The notes under the pieces: model-generated | What the model saw: only the letters and a program-made list of their open reading frames with translations | Database searches by the model: none | What the model was told of the DNA's origin: nothing | DNA from: CAVQGM01 sp963712065 | GTDB taxonomy: Bacteria > Actinomycetota > Acidimicrobiia > Acidimicrobiales > Acidimicrobilacustridaceae | Assembly (NCBI GenBank): GCA_963712065.1 | Contig: CAVQGM010000001.1 | Location: 62,001 to 126,000, forward strand | Direction of reading: 5' to 3' | DNA length: 64,000 bases | Shown: in pieces, positions 41,843-50,321 of the stretch | Layout: every line of letters begins with the position of its first letter | How positions within the stretch are numbered: the stretch's first letter is position 1 | Program-made: the position numbers and the translations under genes

Positions 41843-43153
41843 TCAGGCCGCGAGGAGGGCGACGGCGAGGCGTTCGAGTCCGGCCACCCGACTGCCCTTG
41901 ACCAGCACCGCGTCGCCGACGCCGACCGGGCCGAGGACGTCGAGGGCAGCGTCGATGTCGGCGACGTGGGTGACGCCGTCGCCGTAGTCGGGGGCGGCGA
42001 CGGCGATGACCCGCGCCCCGAGGTCGGCAGCGAGGGCACCGATGCGACGGTGCTCGGCCTCGCCCTCCTCCCCCAGCTCGGCCATCGGCCCGAGCACGGC
42101 GAACCGTCGCGCCGCGCCGAGCTCGGACAGGGCACGCAGCGCTGCCTCCATCGAGGCGGGACCGGCGTTGTAGGCGTCGTTGAGCACGAGGGCGCCGCTC
42201 CCGCTGCGCGACAGCTCCATCCGCCAGGGCGACAGCGAGGCCTCGGCCAGCCCGCCGGCGAGGTCGGCGGGCGTCACCTCGCACACCAGCGCGACCGCCG
42301 CCGCGGCCAGCGCGTTCATGACCTGGTGCCGACCACGCACGGCCAGACGGACGTCGGCATCGCCCCACGGCGAGCGCAAGCGGAACGACGGTCGCAGCTC
42401 GTCGTCGATCTCGACGTCGACCGCGCGGACGTCGCCGGTGTCGACACCGAAGGTCACGATCCGGGCCGCGGTGTGGTCGGCCATGCCCCGGACGTAGGGG
42501 TTGACGGCGTTGAGGATGGCGACACCGTCGGGGCGGAGGGCTTCGACGAGCTCGCGCTTGGCGAGGGCCACGGTCTCCAGGTCGCCGAACAACTGGGTGT
42601 GCACCATCTCGACCGTGGTCACCACCGCGATGGTCGGCCGGGCGATGGCGCAGAGGCCGGCGATGTGACCGATGCCCCGTGCTCCCATCTCGACCACCGA
42701 CACCTCGGTGTCGTCCGGCGCGTCGACGAGGGTGATCGGGACGCCGAGCTCGTTGTTGAAGCTCCGTTCGCTCGCCTGGACGCGATAGCGGCAGGCAAGG
42801 GCACGGGCGGCCAGGTCCTTGGTCGACGTCTTTCCCACCGATCCGGTGATGCCGACGACCCGGTCGGGCAAACGGTCGCGGGCCGCGGCGCCGAGCGCGG
42901 CGAGGGCGGCCCCCGGGTCGGGCACGACGATGGCCGTCCCCCCGACCGGCGTCTGCGCCGTCAGGTACGCAGCGGCACCCGCCGCCAGGGCGGCCTCGAT
43001 GAAGTCGTGGCCGTCCCGGGCGCCGACCACCGGGACGAACAGCTGGCCCGGTCGCAGCTCCCGACTGTCGATGCCGGCGCCGTCGACCTCGACGTCGGGC
43101 CCGACCAGCGCACCCCCGACGAGCGCGGCGATCTTTGAAGCACGGAACTGCAC
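41843..43153 (-). CDS. murF: UDP-N-acetylmuramoyl-tripeptide-D-alanyl-D-alanine ligase
   Basis: A 436-residue Mur ligase adding D-Ala-D-Ala to the UDP-MurNAc tripeptide. The N-terminal domain has VDGAGIDSRELRPGQLFVPV. The ATP-binding loop is GITGSVGKTSTKDLAARAL. Further blocks are SFNNELGVPITLVDAP, VEMGARGIGHIAGLCAIARP, RGRHQVMNALAAAAVALVCE and LNDAYNAGPASMEAALRAL. The GTG at 43153 is chosen because TAGCTT ends seven bases upstream; a TTG at 43162 would add three residues. It is divergent from ddl, whose product is its substrate, a functional pair. Confidence 0.95.
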   Translation of the reverse strand: MQFRASKIAALVGGALVGPDVEVDGAGIDSRELRPGQLFVPVVGARDGHDFIEAALAAGAAAYLTAQTPVGGTAIVVPDPGAALAALGAAARDRLPDRVVGITGSVGKTSTKDLAARALACRYRVQASERSFNNELGVPITLVDAPDDTEVSVVEMGARGIGHIAGLCAIARPTIAVVTTVEMVHTQLFGDLETVALAKRELVEALRPDGVAILNAVNPYVRGMADHTAARIVTFGVDTGDVRAVDVEIDDELRPSFRLRSPWGDADVRLAVRGRHQVMNALAAAAVALVCEVTPADLAGGLAEASLSPWRMELSRSGSGALVLNDAYNAGPASMEAALRALSELGAARRFAVLGPMAELGEEGEAEHRRIGALAADLGARVIAVAAPDYGDGVTHVADIDAALDVLGPVGVGDAVLVKGSRVAGLERLAVALLAA

Positions 43154-43160
43154 GACCGGC

Positions 43161-43170
43161 AAGCTAGCGT
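43161..43170. promoter_or_regulatory. Overlapping divergent -10 boxes of murF and ddl
   Basis: TAGCTT on the minus strand (43161-43166) and TAGCGT on the plus strand (43165-43170) share two base pairs. Each ends 6-7 nt before a GTG start codon (43153 and 43177), with no Shine-Dalgarno on either side. Both genes would thus be transcribed as leaderless messages from one symmetric element. Confidence 0.65.
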
Positions 43171-43176
43171 CAGGCC

Positions 43177-44301
43177 GTGAGTGCCGGAGGACCCGCCCGA
43201 GCGGCGGAGAGCGGGGAGGACGGCCCCTCGTCCGGACGTCTCCGCCTGGTGGTGCTGTTCGGCGGCCAGTCGGCCGAGCACGAGGTCAGCCTGGTCACCG
43301 CCCGCCACGTGCTGGCCGCCGCCGACCCCGCCCGCTACGACATCAGGCCGGTCGCCATCACTCCCGACGGGCGTTGGGTCTTCGCCGAGGACGCCGCCCG
43401 GGCCCTGGCCGCCGGTCCCGAGGCGTTGCCCGAGGCCCTTCCGGCCGAAGGCCCCGAGATCAGCCCGCTTCCGGCGGTCACCCCCGAGCCCGGCGAGCAG
43501 GTCGTGGTCTTCCCGCTCCTCCACGGTCCGCTCGGCGAGGACGGCACGGTGCAGGGGCTGCTCGAGCTGGCGGGCGTCCCGTTCGTGGGATGCGGCGTGC
43601 TGGCGTCGGCGCTGGCCATGGACAAGGCCAAGGCCAAGGAGCTGCTCGCCTTCCACGGCATCCCGCAGGCCCGGTGGCGCAGCCTCCACGAGCGCGAGCT
43701 CGACGACGACGGCCTCGCCTCGTCGATCGTGGACCACCTCGGCCTCCCGGTGTTCGTGAAGCCGGCCAACATGGGCTCGTCGGTCGGGGTGGGCAAGGCG
43801 TCCACCGCCGACGAGCTGCGGGCCGCGCTCGCCGCCGCCGCCCGCTACGACGAGTGGATCGTGGTCGAAGAGGCGATCGTCGGGCGCGAGATCGAGGTCG
43901 CCGTGCTCGGCAACCTGCAGCCGAGGGCCTCGGTGCCCGGCGAGGTCGTCCCGGGCGCCGAGTTCTACGACTACGAGGACAAGTACGTCACCGGTGCCGC
44001 CGAGGTGCGCATCCCCGCCGACCTGTCGACCGAGGCGGCCGAGGAGGTCCGCCGTCTCGCCCTCGAGGTCTTCGTGGCCCTGCGGTGCGACGGCATGGCC
44101 AGGGTCGACTTCTTCTACGAGGAGTCGGGCCGCGGCTGGCTGCTGAACGAGGTCAACACCATCCCCGGGTTCACCCCGATCTCGCAGTACCCGAAGCTGT
44201 GGGAGGCGAGCGGCGTGCCGTACCCCGATCTCATCGACGAGCTCGTCGCCCTCGCCGTCGAGCGCCACGATCGTCGCGTCGGCAAGCGCCGCACCACCTG
44301 A
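43177..44301 (+). CDS. ddl: D-alanine-D-alanine ligase
   Basis: A 374-residue ATP-grasp ligase joining two D-Ala for peptidoglycan. The N-terminal part has LVVLFGGQSAEHEVSLVTAR. The substrate region PLLHGPLGEDGTVQGLLEL, the central VFVKPANMGSSVGVGKAS and the C-terminal GMARVDFFYEESGRGWLLNE with NTIPGFTPISQYPKL are all canonical. The first 25 residues (SAGGPARAAESGEDGP) are an extra, low-complexity tail encoded partly by a 24-bp sequence that recurs in the reductase gene at 46139. The leaderless GTG at 43177 matches the overlapping promoter with murF. Confidence 0.95.
   Translation: MSAGGPARAAESGEDGPSSGRLRLVVLFGGQSAEHEVSLVTARHVLAAADPARYDIRPVAITPDGRWVFAEDAARALAAGPEALPEALPAEGPEISPLPAVTPEPGEQVVVFPLLHGPLGEDGTVQGLLELAGVPFVGCGVLASALAMDKAKAKELLAFHGIPQARWRSLHERELDDDGLASSIVDHLGLPVFVKPANMGSSVGVGKASTADELRAALAAAARYDEWIVVEEAIVGREIEVAVLGNLQPRASVPGEVVPGAEFYDYEDKYVTGAAEVRIPADLSTEAAEEVRRLALEVFVALRCDGMARVDFFYEESGRGWLLNEVNTIPGFTPISQYPKLWEASGVPYPDLIDELVALAVERHDRRVGKRRTT
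43194..43217 (+). repeat. 24-bp dispersed in-frame repeat, copy in ddl
   Basis: Identical over 24 bp to 46139-46162. In both places it is read in the same frame and encodes A-R-A-A-E-S-G-E, although the host proteins are unrelated. Confidence 0.8.
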
Positions 44302-44317
44302 CGCCGGCCCCGTCTCG

Positions 44318-44365
44318 TTCTGGCTGGCAAAACCCGTGCCAGAGCACGGGTTTGGCCAGCCAGAA
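44318..44365. terminator. Bidirectional hairpin terminator between ddl and tetR
   Basis: Two 21-nt arms (44318-44338 and 44345-44365) pair with a single mismatch around a 6-nt loop. The hairpin lies between the convergent stop codons of ddl and the TetR gene. Confidence 0.75.
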
Positions 44366-44381
44366 ACCGGGGGTGGCGTGA

Positions 44382-45074
44382 TCAGCCGGGGGCCACCAGG
44401 GCGGAGCGGAGGAAGCGCAGGAGCTCGCGGCGGCGGATGGCGGTCGACCGCAGGGTGGGCTCGATGCCGACGGCGCGCAACACCTCGACCTCCGTCGCCA
44501 CACCGACCACCGTCGAGTAGACGGACAGCAGGAGCAGCGGGGCATCGCATCGCCGGACCGTACCGGCCTCCATCTCGTGCTCGAGGAAGGCGGTGGCCGA
44601 CCGCACCAGCGGATCGAGGTTGGCGGTCAGCCGGGTCGACGCCGGTGCCCCGAGCCGGCTCACCTCACGGAGGAGCCCGAGCAGCTCGGGTCGTCGCAGC
44701 GCCAGGCGGAAGACCGAGCGGACCAGCGCCTCGACCCGCTCGAAGCCCGGCCCCGACCGGGCGACGGCCGCCACGAGCGTCTCGGTGAGGTCGGCCGAGG
44801 CCTGGTCGATGACGGCGTCGAGCAGATCGGCCTTCGAGGGGAAGTAGTAGAGGATCGTCTGCTTGCGCACCCCCAGCTCGGCGGCGATCTGGTCGAGCGA
44901 GGTGGCCTCGAACCCCCGGGTGCCGAACGACGAGAGGGCGGCGGCCAGCACGCGGTCGCGGGTGTTCTGGTGTGGCTTCTGGTCGTCGGAACGACCAGAA
45001 GCCACACCAGAACGGGGGTGGCGCGCTGCCGCCGGGGAGGTGACGGTGGCGGTGATCGGGGTTTCCGCAGGCAC
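44382..45074 (-). CDS. TetR family transcriptional regulator
   Basis: A 230-residue repressor. The N-terminal HTH reads TRDRVLAAALSSFGTRGFEA then TSLDQIAAELGVRKQTILYYF. The C-terminal ligand domain is helical (FERVEALVRSVFRLALRRPE, DPLVRSATAFLEHEMEAG). About 35 residues precede the HTH and contain a perfect 23-bp inverted repeat in the DNA. The GTG at 45074 fits a TACCAT box ending seven bases upstream. It is divergent from the lipid operon starting at 45099, with a palindrome in the 24-bp gap, so it probably represses that operon and itself. The ligand is unknown; a fatty acyl-CoA would fit the operon content. Confidence 0.92.
   Translation of the reverse strand: MPAETPITATVTSPAAARHPRSGVASGRSDDQKPHQNTRDRVLAAALSSFGTRGFEATSLDQIAAELGVRKQTILYYFPSKADLLDAVIDQASADLTETLVAAVARSGPGFERVEALVRSVFRLALRRPELLGLLREVSRLGAPASTRLTANLDPLVRSATAFLEHEMEAGTVRRCDAPLLLLSVYSTVVGVATEVEVLRAVGIEPTLRSTAIRRRELLRFLRSALVAPG
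44964..45013. repeat. Perfect 23-bp inverted repeat inside the tetR coding region
   Basis: Arms 44964-44986 and 44991-45013 are exact reverse complements around a 4-nt loop. The element lies wholly within the N-terminal extension of the TetR protein, keeps the frame open, and encodes a Ser/Gly/Arg/Gln-rich linker. It resembles a palindromic element inserted into a coding sequence. Confidence 0.85.
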
Positions 45075-45075
45075 T

Positions 45076-45087
45076 TACCACATGGTA
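45076..45087. promoter_or_regulatory. Candidate TetR operator
   Basis: A palindrome TACCA-CA-TGGTA sits in the 24-bp gap between the tetR and operon start codons and overlaps the TACCAT -10 box of tetR (45082-45087, minus). Binding here would block both directions. Confidence 0.55.
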
Positions 45088-45098
45088 GAGAAGGGACC

Positions 45099-47514
45099 GT
45101 GATCCGGGAAGCCCTGGCCGGCAAGCGGCTGTTCATCACCGGCACGACCGGCTTCCTCGGCACCAACGTGCTCGAGCGGCTGCTCCGCACCGTGCCCGAC
45201 TGCGAGATCGTCCTGCTCGTGCGCCCGGGCCGGCGCTCCACGGTCGGCCAGCGCGTCCAGCGGGAGGTCCTGAACAACGACGCCTTCGACCGGCTGCGGG
45301 CCGACCTCGGCAAGGACGGCTTCGCCGAGATGACCGCCCGGCGGGTGCGCGCCGTCGCCGGTGACGTCGGCCGTGACGGGCTCGGCCTCGACGACGAGGG
45401 CCGTGCCGCGCTCGCCTCCTGCGACACGATCATCCACTCGGCGGCCACGGTCTCGTTCGACTCACCGCTCGACGGCGCCGTCGAGGTCAACCTGCTCGGA
45501 CCGAGCCGCATCGCCGCGGTGTGCAACGACCTCGGTGTCACCCCCCACCTCGTCGCCGTGTCGACCTGCTACGTGGCCGGCAACCGCCGCGGCGCGGCAC
45601 CCGAGCAGCTCGTCACCGAGAGCCCGTTCTTCGTCGACGTCGACTGGCGACGCGAGGTCGACGGCGCCCGCCGTGCCCGACAGGACGCCGAGTCCGAGAG
45701 CCGCACGCCCGAGAAGCTGGCCCGGCTGCGCAAGCAGGCACGCGCCGAGCTCGGCGCCGCCGGCGGCCCGCTGCTCGCGGAGAAGACCGAGCAGCTCCGG
45801 GCCCGGTGGGTCGGCGACCGCATGATCGAGGCCGGCCGCGCCCGCGCCGCGTCGCTCGGCTGGCCCGACGCCTACGCCTACACCAAGGCGCTCGGCGAAC
45901 GGGCGCTCGTCGAGACGCGCGGCGACGTGCCGGTGAGCATCGTCCGCCCGTCCATCATCGAGTCGGCCCTCGCCGAGCCCCGCCCGGGCTGGATCCGGGG
46001 CTTCCGCATGGCCGAGCCCGTGATCATCTCCTACGCCCGCGGCCTGCTGAAGCAGTTCCCCGGCGTACCCGAGGGCATCGTCGACGTCATCCCGGTCGAC
46101 CTCGTGGCCGCGGCGATCATCGCCGTCGCCGCGGACCACGCCCGAGCGGCGGAGAGCGGGGAAGCCACCGCACGAGCGGCCGCGAGCGGGGAGAGAGGCC
46201 CGAACCCCGAGCCCGACGTGGTGCAGGTCGCGTCCGGCTCGCAGAACCCCGTCCGCTACCGGCGGCTCGTCGACCTGGTGTCGGAGTGGTTCGCCGAGCA
46301 CCCGCTGTTCGACACCAAGGGCCAGCCCATCGTCGCCCCCAAGTGGTCGTTCCCCGGCCGCGGCAAGGTCCAGGCCCAGCTCGGCCGGGCCAAGGACGGC
46401 CTCGAGCGGGCCGAGAAGGTGCTGCAGGCCCTGCCCCTGCGCGGGAAGCAGGCCGAGTGGAGCGCCACGGTCGAGGAGCGCCGCGAGGAGCTCGACCGGG
46501 CCCTGTCCTACGTCGAGCTGTACGGGGCCTACGCCGAGTGCGAGGCGGTGTACGGCCTCGACCGGCTGCTCGCCCTCTGGGACCGCCAGGGTGCCGACGA
46601 CCAGCGCGACTTCTGCTTCGACCCGCGCGTCATCGAGTGGGACGCCTACATCACCGAGATCCACCTGCCGTCGATCGTCGAGCACGCCCGGGTGCGAACC
46701 ACGCCGGGCGGGCGGGTCGGCCCGAGACGCGAGGACCGCCTGCGCAACCAGGTGCTCGACCCGGCCCGCCAGCTCGCCGCCTTCGACCTCGAGAACACCT
46801 TGATCGCGTCGAACGTCGTGGCCTCGTACTCGTGGCTCGCGACCCGGCGACTGCCCACCGACGACCGGGTGCGGTTCGTGCTGCGCACGCTGTCCGAGGC
46901 ACCGGGGCTGCTCGCCCTCGACCGCAAGGACCGCAGCGACTTCCTGCGCCTGTTCTACCGACGTTACGACGGTGCCCCCGTCGACCAGATCGAAGAGGAC
47001 GCCGCCGAGCTGTTCTCGGCGCTGATCCTCGCCAAGTCGTTCCCAGCCGCCATCCGCCGGGTCCGCGAACACCGCCGCCTCGGGCACCGCACCGTGCTGA
47101 TCACCGGCGCCCTCGACTTCGTGGTCAAGCCGCTCGAGCCGCTCTTCGACGACATCGTCGCGGCGTCGATGACGATCGAGCACGGCCGCTACATCGGTGA
47201 GCTGACCAACGTCCCCCCCACCGGTGAGAGCCGGGCCCAGGCGCTGTTCGACTATGCCGACGAGCACGACATCGACCTGCGCGAGGCCGTCGCCTACGCC
47301 GACTCGACGAGCGACCTCCCCATGCTCGAAGCCGTCGGCTTCCCGGTCGCCGTCAACCCCGAGACGCGTCTCGTCGGCCCTGGCCCGCAAGCGGGGCTGG
47401 CTGGTCGAGCACTTCGACAAGGCCCCCGGCGCGCCCCGGCGTCTGGCGCCCATCGCCGAGCGCCGTGCCCGCAACGGCGGGCTCGTCAACCCGCTGGTGG
47501 GGAGGCCGGTGTGA
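45099..47514 (+). CDS. Fatty acyl-CoA reductase-like SDR fused to HAD-IB phosphatase, frameshifted near the end
   Basis: About 805 residues. The N-terminal half is a FAR-type SDR: the NAD(P) loop ITGTTGFLGTNVLERLL (residues 13-29), HSAATVSFDSPLDGAVEVN, and an active-site Tyr-x3-Lys in DAYAYTKALGER (about residue 263). A FAR C-terminal region with VIPVDLVAAAIIAV follows. From about residue 560 a HAD-IB domain starts (AAFDLENTLIASN), where the second acidic residue of DxDxT is Glu; it continues TVLITGALDFVVKPL and AYADSTSDLPMLEAVG. Removing one base at 47373 joins NPETRL to SALARKRGWLVEHFD and the stop at 47514. Such proteins reduce acyl-CoA to aldehyde or alcohol; the HAD substrate is unknown. 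First gene of a four-gene operon. Confidence 0.87.
46139..46162 (+). repeat. 24-bp dispersed in-frame repeat, copy in the reductase gene
   Basis: Exact match to 43194-43217. A diverged partial copy follows at about 46170-46195. Together they encode a Ala/Arg/Ser/Glu-rich insert of about 25 residues between the FAR domain blocks. Confidence 0.8.
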
Positions 47515-48720
47515 AGGCCCTCCAGTTCCGTCGCCAGCTTCCCCGCTACGCCGCGGCGTCGGCCGCCGGCCGGCTGCGCCCCGGCGCCGGCGCCAAGGTC
47601 GGCCCGCTCGAGCTCCGCTCGATCGACCCGCCCGACCCCCCGTCCGACGAGTGGGTCGCGGTACGCCCCCGGCTGGCCGGCATCTGCGGCAGCGACCTGT
47701 CGACCATCGACGGCAAGTCGTCGCGCTACTTCGAGCCGATCGTCTCGTTCCCGTTCGTGCCCGGCCACGAGGTCGTCGCCGACCGCGACGGCACCGACGG
47801 CACCGACCGCGTCGTCGTGGAGCCGGTGCTCGGGTGCGTCACCCGCGGCATCGACCCGCCGTGCCCGGCCTGCGCCGCGCGGCGACCTCGGCAACTGCGA
47901 GCGCATCGCCTTCGGCGACCTCGAGCCGGGCCTCCAGACCGGTTTCTGCTGTGACACCGGCGGCGGCTGGTCGACGCTGATGATCGCCCACCCCACCCAA
48001 CTGCACCCCGTCCCCGCGCACATGGGCGACGCCGCCGCGGTGATGGTCGAGCCGACCGCCTGCGCGGTGCACGCCGCCCTCGCCGCCGGCGTCGAGGAGG
48101 GTGATCTCGTCGTCGTGCTCGGCGCCGGGACCCTCGGCCTGCTCACCATCTCGGCCGTGCGCCGGTACACCCCCGCCGGCACGGTGCTGGCCGTGGCCAA
48201 GCACCCGGTCCAGCGCGAGCTGGCCATCGCCCTCGGCGCCGACGTCGTGGTGGCGCCGGCCGAGCTGGCCCGGGCCGTGCGGCGCGCCGCCGGCACCATG
48301 GCCCTCGGCCAGGGCGACATCATCCGCCTCACCGGCGGTGCCGATCGGGTGCTCGACTGCGTCGGCAGCGAGACCAGCCTGGCCGAGGCCCTCGCCGTGG
48401 TCCGCCCTCGCGGCCAGGTCACGATGGTGGGCATGCCCGGTCGCGTGTCGGTTGACCTGACGGGGCTGTGGCAACGTGAGATCAACCTCGCCGGCGCCTA
48501 CGCCTACGGCACCGAGACCCTCACCGACGGCACCCGACGCCGCACCTTCGACCTCGCCTTCGAGCTGGTCGAGGCGGCGGACCTCGGACGACTGGTGACC
48601 GCCGTCTACCCCCTGCGCCGCTACGAGGACGCCATCGCCCACGCCGCCGACGCCGGCGCCCGCGGGGCCGTCAAGATCGCCTTCGACCTGCGCGACGAGA
48701 AGGAGCGCCACCGTGCCTAG
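47511..48720 (+). CDS. Zinc-binding alcohol dehydrogenase (MDR superfamily), frameshifted
   Basis: About 402 residues after correction. The catalytic domain has RLAGICGSDLSTIDGKSS (catalytic-zinc Cys) and FPFVPGHEVV (His-Glu). Removing the base at 47880 joins PPCPACAA to GDLGNCERIAFGDL, restoring the four-cysteine structural zinc lobe. The Rossmann domain has VVVLGAGTLGLLTISAVRRY, then DRVLDCVGSETSLAEALAVV and the terminal YEDAIAHAADAGARGAVKI. It oxidises or reduces an alcohol with NAD(P). The GTG at 47511 overlaps the reductase stop as GTGA, and its own stop overlaps the next gene by 8 bp. Substrate unknown. Confidence 0.87.
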
Positions 48721-50308
48721 ACCCGGCTTCGTCCTGGAGGTCGACCGGTCCACCCCGCCGATCCTCTTCCACCACGGCGAGGGCCTCCGGCTCGAGAAGC
48801 TGCCTCCGGGCCGGACCCGCATCGTCTACCCGGCCGAACCACTGGAGCCGCTCGAGCACCCCGACGCCGCCATCCGTCATGCCCTGCTCGACCCGGTCGG
48901 CGACTCCGACCCGTTGCCCGCGCTCTTGAAGCCGGGCATGAAGCTCACCATCGCGTTCGACGACATCTCGCTGCCCTTGCCGCCGATGAAGCGGCCCGAC
49001 ATCCGCCAGCGGGTCATCGAGCAGGTGCTCGACATGGCCGCCGCCGCCGGCGTCGACGACGTCGAGCTCATCGCCGCGCTGGCGCTGCACCGACGCATGA
49101 CCGAGTCGGAGTTGCGCCATGCCGTCGGCGACCGCGTCTACGAGGCCTTCGCGCCTCACGGCCTGCTCACCAACCACGACGCCGAGGACCCCGACAACCT
49201 CTCCTTCATCGGCACCACCGAGCAGGGCGAGGAGGTCGAGATCAACAAGCGGGCCGCCGAGAGCGACCTCATCGTCTACGTCAACATCAACATCGTCGCC
49301 ATGGACGGCGGGTGGAAGTCGACCGCCACCGGCCTCGCCAGCTACCGGAGCCTGCGTCACCACCACAACGTGAAGACGATGCAGCACAGCCGGTCGTTCA
49401 TGGACCAGCACCGCAGTGAGCTGCACTCGTCGAACTGGCGGATGGGCAAGGTGCTCCGCGACGCCGGCGTGAAGGTCTTCCAGATCGAGACCACGATCAA
49501 CAACGACGTGTTCGGCGACGACGGCCCGCTGAGCGTCCTGCAGAAGCGAGAGTGGGAGTGGAACGCCCGCGACCGCATCACGTTCCTCGGCGTGAAGAAG
49601 ACCCTCGACCGTCTGCCCATCCGCACCCGCCGGCAGCTGTTCCAGTCGTGGAAGGCGCCGCACGCCATGACGTCGGTGCAGGCCGGCGAGGTCGAAGCGG
49701 TGCACCGCCTCACCACCGAGAACGTCTACGCCCAGCACCTCGTCCCGGTGGAGGGCCAGACCGACATCCTCACGATGGGGCTCCCCTACATCTGCCCGTA
49801 CAACGTCAACTCGATCATGAACCCGATCCTCGTGATGTGCCTCGGGCTCGGGTACTTCTTCAACCTCTACCGCGGCCGGCCGGTCGTGCGCGAGGGCGGC
49901 GTGCTCATCATGGGCCACCCGACACCCTGGGACTTCCATCCGGTGCACCACCCGAGCTACATCGACTTCTTCGAGCAGGTGCTGGCCGAGACCACCGACC
50001 CGGTCGAGCTCGAGCAGAAGTACGAGGAGCAGTTCGCGTACGACGAGTGGTACCGGCACCTCTACCGCACGTCGTACGCCTACCACGGCGTCCACCCGTT
50101 CTACATGTGGTACTGGGGCAGCCACGCCCTGCAGCACCTCGGCCGGGTGATCATCGTCGGCGGCGACGTGCGCGCCGTGCGCCGCCTCGGGTTCCAGCCG
50201 GCGTCGACCATGCAGGACGCTCTCGAGATGGCAGGTGACGTCGTCGGGCGCGACGCCACCATCACCCACATCCACAACCCGCCGATCCTCATGGCGGACG
50301 TCACCTGA
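48713..50308 (+). CDS. LarA-like protein (DUF2088, lactate racemase domain)
   Basis: A 531-residue protein. The N-terminal DUF2088 region has KLTIAFDDISLPLPPMKRPD and ALALHRRMTESELRHAVG, matching the His-x2-[LM]-T-x2-E element around the catalytic His of nickel-dependent lactate racemase (here His126). The GG-x-K block is present (MDGGWKST, Lys202), but the position of the second catalytic His ten residues before it reads Ile, so racemase chemistry is doubtful. A C-terminal extension includes PYICPYNVNSIMNPILVMCL and many aromatic residues. No larB/larC/larE cofactor genes are in the window. AAGGAG stands seven bases before the GTG. Confidence 0.82.
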   Translation: MPRPGFVLEVDRSTPPILFHHGEGLRLEKLPPGRTRIVYPAEPLEPLEHPDAAIRHALLDPVGDSDPLPALLKPGMKLTIAFDDISLPLPPMKRPDIRQRVIEQVLDMAAAAGVDDVELIAALALHRRMTESELRHAVGDRVYEAFAPHGLLTNHDAEDPDNLSFIGTTEQGEEVEINKRAAESDLIVYVNINIVAMDGGWKSTATGLASYRSLRHHHNVKTMQHSRSFMDQHRSELHSSNWRMGKVLRDAGVKVFQIETTINNDVFGDDGPLSVLQKREWEWNARDRITFLGVKKTLDRLPIRTRRQLFQSWKAPHAMTSVQAGEVEAVHRLTTENVYAQHLVPVEGQTDILTMGLPYICPYNVNSIMNPILVMCLGLGYFFNLYRGRPVVREGGVLIMGHPTPWDFHPVHHPSYIDFFEQVLAETTDPVELEQKYEEQFAYDEWYRHLYRTSYAYHGVHPFYMWYWGSHALQHLGRVIIVGGDVRAVRRLGFQPASTMQDALEMAGDVVGRDATITHIHNPPILMADVT

Positions 50309-50321
50309 TGGGCGTCGGCTG

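Noticed and set aside
44577..45098. Extension of the acyl reductase upstream through tetR
   Set aside because: It would run antisense through the TetR HTH; the SDR fold begins after 45099.
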